64,000 nucleotides of DNA from Paralvinella palmiformis (taxonomy: Eukaryota > Annelida > Polychaeta > Terebellida > Alvinellidae), in assembly GCA_025642065.1 (NCBI GenBank), contig JAODUP010000090.1:436501-500500 (forward strand), written 5' to 3'. Shown here piece by piece: positions 53,962 to 64,000 of this stretch. Within the stretch, counting starts at the first letter, position 1, and each line of letters starts with the position of its first letter. The notes beneath the pieces are model-generated. The model was not told the origin of the DNA. It searched no databases and saw only the letters and a program-made list of their open reading frames with translations. The position numbers and the translations under genes were made by a program.

Positions 53962-55670
53962 ATTTTCTGTATTTGTGATTATTGTATGTTTCCTTCAAAG
54001 TTTTGTGACATTAACTTATTATTCCTCACAGAGCATAAATATGAAATATGCACCGCCATATTTCTTATGTTCATTGAATGTTTATTTCCTTATGTTCAGT
54101 CTCTAGATGTTTACTTATTATTTCTCAATCTTATTCAAAAAAACGAATGTGCCTTTTCTTAATTTAATAGTTAGCATCGAGCAACACAGAGGAAGCGTGA
54201 CAATTGTTTTGTTGTGTGTCTAGGAAGCATTTGCATGTGGATGTTATCGTGTGAAAAGATGTATTCAAGGGAAGCTTTTAAAGTGTTGTTCATAACTTTT
54301 TTGAGTATTATAATCATCTTTCTAGTCTGTATAGTAAAATTTATGATGTTGTTGTTGAAATGTGTTATATAAGAAATTCAAATGAATTCCACATGAAATG
54401 TTTACGTTTTCACTTGTATTGTCATTTATACTATAGACTCCTAAATAAAAAACACAATCATGAATAAATAGTTTATTATTAAAATTATACATTTATGCTT
54501 CATTGTCCTGAGGTCATTATCATAAGGCAGTTTAAAAGTTTCCAACAGGTTCCCAGCTACACAAGTAATATGAATGCCCATTCTATGCCTGTGGGTTTGG
54601 AGTTCAGAATTGACCAACTGTGTCTTGTTGCATGTTATAAGAGGCCACTGAAAGGAGGTGACACAGAATGACCGTTTTGTGCCAATGTGCTTGTAAGCCT
54701 CAGTCATTCAGTGTTCATATCACCACAGTTTACCAGCCAAGATTTCAGTATCCAAACAAATATAGCAATACACAACAGAACATGGGTTACACAAATAAGA
54801 TTCACAACATACTTAATAGAGTCAATCTAATGCTGTGAATTTTAAACAATTAATTATTAATTGAGAACATTAAGTAACAATGTACCTTATAATATAATGA
54901 AATATTACTCAGTGATTGTTCAATATTTTGAATTATACAACATTTAAATATGATTAAAATACTGTAATAAATTGAAGCTTTACAGCAATATTAAAGTATA
55001 ATGCACAACTTCATTCATCTTGGATATTTGATGGAAAGTTGTTGCATGTACACCTAATAATAATATTTTGTTACATAATAATGCTAATAATGCAATGTAC
55101 TTCATAATGCAGCACAACGTTTTCTTGGGTACATTAAAAGGGCATTTATAAGCTGGGTTTGGCTTATACTTAACACATACATGTTCTTCAATTCTGACAA
55201 TCATAGTCATTAGTTCAAACAGTCCAGAGAAGTTAACATCCAAATGCCAGCTATTCTCAAACAAAAGGGCCATATTCAACTGATTATGCAAGACAAAGGC
55301 CACAGCGTGGACTTCTGCAAGATGAACTGACTTTAACATTTATGATATACATACTAATGGATTCCCCTGGATGGCCAAAAACAGACACAAGAAGCAAAAT
55401 ATGCAGAGGAAAATGAATACCAGTTTGCTGTTAAGTGATGAAAGACTCTATCTTTTATAGATTTAACCTAGATTCTGTAAATTCCTTGGAGTACATTCAA
55501 GGTGAAAAAATATTCAAAGCAACTGTGGCAAGATAAATTGAACAAAGATGCAAGACACATTTAGTTTAGAATTTACCACATAAATATCAGTCAAAGGAAC
55601 ACATGGAATGTTTATTTATATCAGGTGATTTTGCACACCTTCATACTGGCTGTTCTTCACCAAATGGAAC
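53962..55670. other. convergent intergenic region, IFT20 / SH2 adaptor
   Basis: The two genes end 1.7 kb apart, tail to tail. IFT20 has AATAAA at 53957-53962 and others near 54445. The adaptor has AATAAA on the minus strand near 55610-55616, about 60 nt after its stop. Minus-strand open frames at 54441-54707 and 54980-55339 have no family features and are probably chance. Confidence 0.55.
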
Positions 55671-58600
55671 TTATTTTGATTGAGGGGGCTTGTGTTTATC
55701 TGTTGGCATCAGTGGCTCACCAAGTAAAACATACTTTTTCTTGTCATCACAGAAGAGTGCATTTTGTTGGTAATAGCTGACAATATGTGACAAATTCTTG
55801 AATTTATACTGTCCAATAAAATATTTTTGATCCTCAGTAAACTGTATGGGAAAATGATGCACTTTCCCTGTATGCTGTATTGATAATGTGTAATCTCCAA
55901 CCTGTAGTAAAAACAAAATTTAGGTAAGTAATTACTATATTCAACATTCAATTTATAGTGATAAAACATGTAAATATTACAGGATTTTAAATACTGGAAG
56001 GAAATATCATAAGCCTAACTATAGATTAAATATTTATTAACAAAATATACAATAAATTAAAATTATAATTAAAGACTAATATCATAAACAACAAAGTTCA
56101 TGTCTTTTATATATTAATATAATTATATTTACCACCAATTCTTATATTGATATCTAAATTCAGATAACAATTTTATGCAACTTTAATTTTTATCTTAAAT
56201 GAATTTTCTAAAAGTGAAGAGTTACAGAAGTTCAGTCAGCCTAGATCTTGCAGTAGATAGTGCTGAAGTTTTAATGCTCTTAATGGATTAAAGCCTGCTC
56301 AATACATATTCATTATTACTAGAGCATCTATAATCAACAGTGATATAAATTAAGCAAAAACTATTTTCAAACTTGAAACAGTAATTCTGCTAAGTATCCC
56401 ATTCAAAGCAATCACCTTTTATTTAATACAAAGCAGGAAGGATCAAATTATCACTGAAAGCCATCAAAAAGTCCACTTTGGCTTAAAATTTGCAAATATA
56501 ACTAACCCATGGTATATTTGTACAGGTGTCGCAGATAACTTAAAAACTGAAAACAATTCGAGATTTAACACATTTCATGTTTTATCATATTTCCCAAAAG
56601 GCCCATTAAGTGCTGAACACAACTCATATATAGCTATATTCATTTTTTGTAATGTGTGTGTGTGCATGCGTTTCATAATCAATGTGTAGATTAAAAAGTA
56701 ATTTGTTTTATGTACCCATTCTTTGTTTTAGTCTCCCTTGAACAGTAGAAGTCTAATTGACTTCCCAGGACATAAATACTGACTTACTGCTTCATAAATA
56801 TCCTATATGGATTAAATATGTCCAATCAATTTCAATCTGGCATTAAATAAACCTTATTATTAATAACAAGATATGTTTAATGTTATTGTGAATTATTCAC
56901 ATAGTACCCTATGAGTGCTTTCTCTAACAACAAAATTCTGTTCCTTTGCTTTCTCCTTGAACATCTTCTCACAAGTTGCACGATCCATCACACCAACAAA
57001 TCCAAACTTTTGACCATTACTTGGACTTTTTATGGCTTGAATCAAATCTGGTGATTTTGGAGGTAAAGCTGGGACTTGCTGTAGAATAAGGTACAGAGAA
57101 ATGTTTTAAAAAATACATCAGCTGAGGGAAGAAGCAAGATTTACTAATTGTTTATAATTTAGTTTCACTGACTAATCCATGGTAGACAAATGTATTATGT
57201 TTAGAATGTTACTGGTAATCTACTTATTTAATTTAGTATTGGAAGCATATGCTTTACAATTTAGTATTGGAAATGATACAGATTTCATCATGCTTTAATC
57301 ACCTGAGTACAACACAAAACATAGAATAAGTAATGAATTATATAACAATATAAACACAATATTTGCAAAAGAGTTCTCAGTACAGTTACCTAATACTTAG
57401 AACATGTGAGAATTCAGGGAAAAATATAGGTGAAACTAACCTTTATTGGAATAGGACTGGACGTATCTGGGTTCATGTCTGAATTAATTAAGTGTTAATA
57501 TATTAACAATATATACAGATATGACACAGAGTTCAATATGATTGGTAATTAAGGAGGTATACATTTCATAAATAAAGGTGTGACATCACCATGTGAGTTT
57601 TAAAATATTTTTTATTTATATCACTCACTAACCAGTGGTATTTGTATATACAAGTTTCAATTTTTCCAGTGGTATCCAACCCATCAATGAATCTGGCTGG
57701 TCAACCAGCATGCATAACGCTCTAACAGCTTCAGTCTTTCCAGCCTGTCCAAAAAGAAACAAACTACTGCTAATAAATTTAAACTCCTAATAAAAGACTA
57801 AATAGATACTCATCTATCGAAACACCTAGCAATGAGTACAACCAAGAACAAAATGAAAATGCACTTTACCTCAACAGTAATATATGGCACAGACATACAA
57901 TAGTCATTGCACTGAGCCATTTATATAACTTAATTCTGAATATGGTATATGTGAAGCATTGTCACCTCACCGACTAACTAAATGAATATTCAAATCTCAA
58001 GAAGTCACCCTTTTATATTTTTTTTCGCCATATGCCAATTATCTGGTGGTGTAGTATGTTTTGCCATTCATCAAGAAATGCAAGTCACCATCTACTGAAT
58101 TAGTGCAGACTGAGGGAGGCTGTCATCAATGATTGGCAAATTTGTTTTGTATAGTTATATTAGAAATATGCTAACAACCTTGCTGTTTCCTGGTTTATGG
58201 ACGTGTACAATCCAACATAATCACCAACATCCCTTGATGCACATATATTTCAGATTCTACTGATGACTGGTCAGGATTGAATGCTCACCAGCACAATGTC
58301 ATTTAAGAGATATAGTATAGTAATCTTGATGAACATCTCCTACATTCACAATTAAGCTAAATTAAACATTCACAATTAGGCTAAATTAAATGGATCCCAT
58401 TAACATTGTATTTGATGACTTCATGTCATGTTTTCAGGTAACTATGCACACTTCAGCCTAAATCAAGTGTGGAGATAAAATGCTCTCATTCAGAGATGTG
58501 ATATGTCTGTCTTGTTGAGTGACATCATAATGAAGGGTTTTCCTGTTCGTGAGTTCAAAAAGAAAGCTTGTAATTAATTAAAGCACAAAACCCATTATAG

Positions 58601-58956
58601 CTTACTATGGAGTAAAACCAGCTGGAATGGTAATGTGCTAATTTAAATGATAAACCAGTCAGGGGGAATTGAATTACATGTTCTAACATCATAAGAGGAT
58701 GCACATAGCACCAAAAAGAGACAACATTAGACAAATTGTAAGTAATAAACCTTCTTTAAGTGGCTTCACATAGATTGAATGGAATAGGAATAGTCACTTA
58801 ATGTAAAAAGTATCATATGCAGATAAAACATTATTAAACATACTTGAACAAAATCTCCACGCTTGACTATTAATCTTTTTTCTGACATACTAGCACATTT
58901 GTGACCCTCTAAGACTTCATATACGACCATCTCTGGATTATTCTGAAAACAGATTT

Positions 58957-58997
<41 letters not shown>

Positions 58998-59110
58998 AGT
59001 GAGAGAACAAGTATGCTAATTTCAATATTTTGCCAACAATTATAGAAAAATATATCCATTAATCATCAATAAAATGATCTATCATAATCATTAGACCAAT
59101 ATATATACAA

Positions 59111-59154
<44 letters not shown>

Positions 59155-62100
59155 CATTCCAATCTTTAAAATGGTACAGTCCTTAGTTTCTTATCACTGC
59201 CTGTCATAAACTTAATTGTTAGATTGGTGGTGACTGTAAATGTTCAATAGAAAAACAGAAGTAAATGAATACACTTCACCTGTTATTTCAGGACTCCATG
59301 GTGGATAAGTTATAATGACATAGTGCGACATCAATACAAGTGTGTGTAAGTAAAATGAAGCATACAACCTACAACTGTTTGAAATCCATCACCAATACTG
59401 TGCACAGAATACAATATATAAATTGTGTATGAATCATTTAACACCTTCAAGATTGCAAGTTATATGCTACATCTGAGTAACTTGACATTTCACAGTCACC
59501 AAACATAAACATACGAGTTCATAACTTGTAAATTCTATCTGGCAGTGTAGTCAAGTAATAACCAAAATTAATTATGTTCATGCTAATAAACAAACAAAAA
59601 AATCCCTCCCTTTTAAATGCTTCAGTTAACATTGGATTGTCTCAATTTGTGTCAGATTTGTATATCCAAATCGGAGATCAATACTCAAAACAAATCTGGA
59701 GTCTACTTATTAACATTTACAGTGGTTTGGTGGGCATTGAGGAAACTGGGGATTGAAGAATGGCTGGAGGAAAGGTATGACAATACGTGGATAGTGATTA
59801 AAACGAAAGGAACAGTGAATAGTTCATGGTGAAGGTAAACAACGATATTGTTAATGTGGAATGTTACTGTTTGGTTTTATTATAATTAATGCATTGTCAG
59901 ACACCAGCGCTTTCATGAAAACTGTGACTTTAATAAAATTACAGACACTCCTCCAGCACAGCTTTAAGTATACTGCATTGCAAATCTCCAAGACGGAGAC
60001 TCCTATCCCATTATTATCTGTGTCTGTGGAGTGTTCCTTTCGATCATCTCAATTTAGTCACATATTATGAGTAATAAATATATCATTAGAAAGTTCTGAA
60101 CATGACTGGAGATATATTTAAACCAATTTTGATGAATAAAATTAACACATAATGGCATACTACGATGTTAAAACCATACAGAGGGTATACATAATTAAGG
60201 AAATTTTTATAAATTAATACACCAGAGACATTTATCCATATTTAATAATATGTGAATCATAAATACATAACTAGATTGGTCAAAACATGACTGAAACTAA
60301 TCTTGTTTAATAAAATTAACCCAAATGACATATGAAGTGGAAAAGCATTATGGTGGGTTCATTTAGGGTAACTTGCAGCTACAATCTATCACTCTATGTC
60401 CACACAAGTTGACCGGTTGTGGTGCAATCTGTATCATTTGCATTTCTGAAGTAAACATTGGGGATGAGAATATTATTAATGTGTATTAATAAAGTATTCT
60501 TTTATTTACATGATTGAGATAACAGATATCTCTTCACTTGCAAATATTTCTTGTATTCTTTGCTCACATTCTATGATCTCATCACACCCAAAGCCTTCAA
60601 AGTCTGACCCATCGCCATTACTATTAAACCACTAATTTTCCACCACAAATTCCATGAAAATAAAAAGAGCCTTTGGTAACAAGTGTTGGGTCAGATACTG
60701 AGGGAAATCTCATTAGGGAAAAAGCCAACAGGGAAAGCACACTCATCATGCATACTGAATGGATAAATATGCGAATGATACAAACAGAAAAGGTAGATCA
60801 CATGATACAAAACTTATCTTTCATTGCATTATGACAAAGCAGTATCATAACCAGATGTAAATAATGCCACAAGGTCTCCAGCTTAATATAAACAAATATA
60901 TGTATTTTGCGATGCCTGTAAGCATCATGGGGCCTGTACTAGGCAACGCCTCCTGGCATCATTGGGCCTGTATGAGGCGATGTTTGTAGACATCACAGGG
61001 CCTTAAGGGTTAATGCCTTAGATAGCAAATGTGAGTGAGCAAATGATTGAGTAAGTAGTTTGTTTAGATTCAGTGTTGGTCACACCTGGGACACATAGAT
61101 GAGTGGAAACTTCGAAGGGAAAACTTCCCCCAAACACAGGCATCAGTCAAATATGAACCTGGAGGTAAATCGTGTTATAGTAAATATATCATGACGGATG
61201 TGCATATTACCATAATGACTAGCGCATTTTTCAAATAAGTATACAGGAACTTGACACCTACACCCAGAGCATTACCCTTATAAACTGTGTGCCTACTGAA
61301 AACTATAAAGTATCATCTCTTGGAGTTTCTCCCAGAGCAATTTAGTGTTATGGTTTGTCTCCTAGCTATGTTATTGCACAGCCACACATTCTGGGGGATA
61401 GCCAGCAGGGTTGGGGCGATTACAGGACCTAGGTAATCAATTACAATTGCTTGAGAATACCATGATTACCATTACATTCATTTTGAATGTAATCGATTAC
61501 AATTACATTGTAAAGTAATCATGATTACAATGTATATAACACAAACATCACTATTTACTCAGTTACATGTATAATAGCAATATAAATATGCTACAATGTT
61601 TACATTTTGCTTTGTAAGAACCAGACGCACTTTCTGGCAATTTCTTGAATTGAAAATGTACAACAGACTTTGATGCCATTGTAAAATGTTAATTTGTTTT
61701 AATATTTCTGAGATCAATATTCACCATACAGGAAAAGAGTAAGTAATGCATTTGCCACGAATGCACATGTACTTATAGAGATAACTGATATTAGTGCAAA
61801 CAAGATCACTATTTATTTAGTAACAAAATGCATCATGTGTAGCATGACTATAGCCAGGTAAGGTCTATATAATAAATAGGATAATTAGAATATAGTCAAA
61901 CCCCAACTATAGTCACAGTATTATTAAATTATTGCTAAGCTTTGAATTATATTTTTCTTCTGAAACTCGGCCACCTCCAAACTCCATACTTCAACCGTTG
62001 ATCTCCATCTAATGGCCACATTTATCATCCCATATGTCAACCAGGGACCAACACGTAGCCTTGTTTATGTTCACTATTGCATGAGATCATGTAACTGATA

Positions 62101-63412
62101 ACAATTACTGATTACCCCAACCCTGATAGCAGATACTCCCCTCAAAAATGGTTAGCACTGACCATATCAAAACATAGCCTCCTGGCAAATATTTTCAATA
62201 ATAAATCAGAATAATCCAAATTGATAGCCACCATAAGACTAGCTTTATATCACAGCTTGTCAAGCTGATAGTGTTATAATCTGATGCATCCAAAACACAG
62301 GTAGGCCTACCCATTTTAGACTCTGACTTCAGTTTAACTTACAGCTGTATCATCTGAGCCCAGTGTAACAGATTCATACGCTAGTCTCGGCTTTGCTATA
62401 TTCATGTAAGCTGGAGGTTTAGGCTGCAAGATGAGAAGAGATAAGGTTTAATAGGCAATAAATTTATAAGACATTTACAATGTACATCAACTGTTTTAAC
62501 AATTAAGGTATGTCCTTACAAATCTAGAAACTAACTAAATATATCACGTTTAACTACCCAAATTGAATATTCAAAATTTAAATGGGTTCTAGAAGAAAAA
62601 CATAAGTTTATCAGAGCTGAACACACTTATATGCTCAGTGAAAACGTGTAGTTTACACAGTACCAACAATTCTTCCCACCTGTAGTGGAGGTCAAGCTAA
62701 AGATATATGCCTGTTACAAGATGTGAGTTTCTCTCTTTGTCTATGTGTTTATTTTCTAACCAATTTATCTCCTTATCTATCTCTGTAAACAGTAAACCCA
62801 ATTCCCTACGAATGTAGCAAACTATCTATCTACCTGCAATGGCTTATGTTCTGGCAAACTGACAGGGTGTACTTCAGTATATACACATTTCTCTTCAGAT
62901 TGTCTGACAATAGGTTTGCTTTCACTGCAACGATAATAGCATTAACACCGTGACAAAAATCAAATATATACCAAAATACCACATTCCATACCAGTTTGTA
63001 TTAATTAAGACTAAAAGTATTACGACATCCGATCATCAGTGTGTAGAAACTAAAATAATTAAATAATTTTTTTTTAATTTCCTGGATTAATATATTTCTT
63101 GACTATACTCCCTGAATATTTTCCAGAATCTAGGTTTTATAGATTGTGCCAATAAATTATATTACTTTAATGTGCTCTTACAGTTATATATCCTTAACAC
63201 TGTGGTAGACTATAGGTCCAAATGGAATGTAATTACAACTGATAGTATGCAGATTACCTGACTGTGACCAGAATGATAACAGTTACATATAAAATTTGCA
63301 AGAAAATATTTACCCAGTTGTCTTATCGAAGACTATTTGTGCATAGTTGAGTTGTATCTGTTTGTTATCCTTACTTGGTTCTTTTGTTTTCTTAGCAGCA
63401 GGCACCTTCTGT
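55671..63412 (-). CDS. docking adaptor with tyrosine motifs, SH3-like module and C-terminal SH2 domain (5' end off window)
   Basis: Eight exons, minus strand, 5' to 3': 63314-63412, 62834-62924, 62343-62423, 58844-58942, 57633-57744, 57441-57478, 56908-57078, 55671-55901; all phases join, about 306 visible residues. Counting from the first visible one, tyrosine motifs are Y23AQI, Y48TEV, Y69MNI (a GRB2-type YxN site) and Y79ESV, with proline-rich KPKPP near 65. Residues about 96-157 look like a divergent SH3 module (VVYEVLEGHK, KRLIVKRGDFV, GWIPLEKLKLV). The SH2 domain spans about 198-290, with phosphotyrosine-binding R225 in FVVRES, DYTLSIQHTGKVHHFPIQF and IGQYKFKNLSHIVSYYQQ; it is closest in style to NCK/Dock SH2 domains. 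It probably couples a phosphotyrosine receptor to GRB2-type effectors. The N-terminus lies right of 64000. Confidence 0.82.
58962..58992. repeat. (TA)n microsatellite
   Basis: About 15 TA units just upstream, in the gene's sense, of the exon 58844-58942. Confidence 0.95.
59114..59151. repeat. (TA)n microsatellite
   Basis: About 19 TA units in the adaptor intron. Confidence 0.95.
60911..61007. repeat. short tandem repeat, about 2.7 units
   Basis: Diverged units of the type GATGCCTGTAAGCATCATGG followed by GGCCTGTACTAGGC recur at about 36-37 bp spacing. The region is noticeably GC-richer than its surroundings. Confidence 0.65.
61406..62125. mobile_element. hAT-like non-autonomous element
   Basis: Begins CAGGGTTGGGG and ends CCCCAACCCTG, 11-bp perfect terminal inverted repeats. 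The flanks ATAGCCAG and ATAGCAGA match if one base is lost, consistent with an old 8-bp duplication. The left part is rich in TAATCGATTACAATTAC-like palindromic sequence. No transposase frame was seen in 720 bp. Confidence 0.65.
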
Positions 63413-64000
63413 CTGCAAACAATAAAAAAGTTAATTATACATTTGCAATGAATTATTTTATATAATTAATTACTATGGCATATCTGATTATAACATCACC
63501 TGCTTTCACAAAATGCAGAATGGTACTGCTCACACTGTGAAAAGTATTCCGAAATATGGTCATATAAATTTTAAAATTACGTGCGTTTTTCTTGTAGGGA
63601 AAAATTTCAGTTCCAAGTCACTAAATGTATGTTTTAAGTCAGCGCCAAAATTTAGCATCATTTAGGGCAAATACCCTATACCTATTATAATGCAGCTTCC
63701 AGTATATTTTTTTCAAAGTAATAATAACAGTTAGTCAGTTAATAATGATTATAAAGCACTCTGTTCTACTACATTTCTTAAAAGTGGATAATAGAATCTA
63801 TGTCAATTATGTTTTTGGTTCTATGCAAGGTTGGCAGGTTTTTTACACAGATGTTATTAACATCATTAATTATCGCCACCTAAAAAACAGGTTTTTACAC
63901 TGACCTGTAAAAACTCTTTTTTTTAAATGCAGCTATAAAATAGTGTACTGTTAAATTACAATAGAACAACATCTACTACAGCAGGACTGTAATACATAAA
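63413..64000. other. right edge: adaptor intron, dispersed repeat
   Basis: No exon was found upstream of 63412, so this is taken as intron. A repeat shared with 29930-30075 occupies about 63880-64000. It is preceded by GGTTGGCAGGTTTTTTACAC near 63831, resembling 11966 (GGTTGGCAGGTTTCTCC). Confidence 0.5.

Larger units (their letters stand above)
58943..62342. other. adaptor intron, 3.4 kb
   Basis: Contains two TA microsatellites (58962-58992, 59114-59151), a short 37-bp tandem repeat (60911-61007) and a hAT-like element (61406-62125). Plus-strand frames at 59574-60070 have no support. Confidence 0.6.

Noticed and set aside
54441..54707. 88-residue minus-strand open frame in the convergent intergenic region
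   Set aside because: Composition and lack of context suggest chance.
54980..55339. 119-residue minus-strand open frame downstream of the SH2 adaptor
   Set aside because: Cysteine and hydrophobic rich without a recognisable domain; it is beyond the adaptor's likely polyadenylation site.
59574..60070. Overlapping plus-strand open frames in the adaptor intron
   Set aside because: No domain features, no convincing splice signals, and AT-rich composition like the surroundings.

Overview
The window is an AT-rich, intron-rich animal nuclear sequence. Multi-exon genes have GT-AG introns from about 80 bp to 9.6 kb. There are many microsatellites and many decayed transposons: hAT-like, pogo/Tigger-like, tRNA-derived SINEs and non-LTR remnants. 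No bacterial-type operons, rRNA or CRISPR arrays were seen. Gene content (intraflagellar transport, retromer, PITP, SH2 adaptor, and an animal geranylgeranyl-reductase-like enzyme) and repeat style suggest an invertebrate metazoan. A lophotrochozoan such as a mollusc is my guess; the species cannot be fixed from sequence alone.

Layout. (1) 761-14715, minus: eight exons of a membrane-anchored FAD-dependent oxidoreductase of the geranylgeranyl reductase family; the 3' end lies beyond the left edge. (2) 15141-36291, plus: a complete class I phosphatidylinositol transfer protein of 279 aa. Its fourth coding exon exists in two 100-nt versions (27115-27214 and 31396-31495) with identical phase and 26 of 34 shared residues. 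This looks like a pair of mutually exclusive exons. (3) 41186-45949, minus: complete VPS29 (182 aa), with the start codon alone in its coding exon. (4) 46132-53961, plus: complete IFT20 (132 aa). (5) 55671-63412, minus: the C-terminal part of a docking adaptor with four tyrosine motifs, an SH3-like module and a C-terminal SH2 domain; the 5' end lies beyond the right edge.

The genes form two head-to-head pairs. The reductase and PITP start codons are separated by 425 bp that hold a perfect CRE palindrome. VPS29 and IFT20 are separated by 182 bp, with a weak RFX X-box candidate beside the IFT20 start. IFT20 and the SH2 adaptor converge tail to tail. One orphan 117-nt exon-like open segment lies antisense in IFT20 intron 1. 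A decayed coding stretch lies antisense in PITP intron 2.

Non-genic sequence is dominated by mobile DNA. A pogo/Tigger element (39138-40659) keeps its inverted repeats, TA target site and a broken transposase. A 1.4-kb element with similar ends (33542-34940) sits inside a non-LTR fragment whose uninterrupted relative at 13.5-14.1 kb shows the empty site. Four hAT-like non-autonomous elements carry recognisable ends; one has a perfect 8-bp target duplication and another a frameshifted hAT transposase C-terminus. There are also several SINEs, a 235-bp tandem repeat, a 38-bp minisatellite and a 71-bp near-perfect hairpin.
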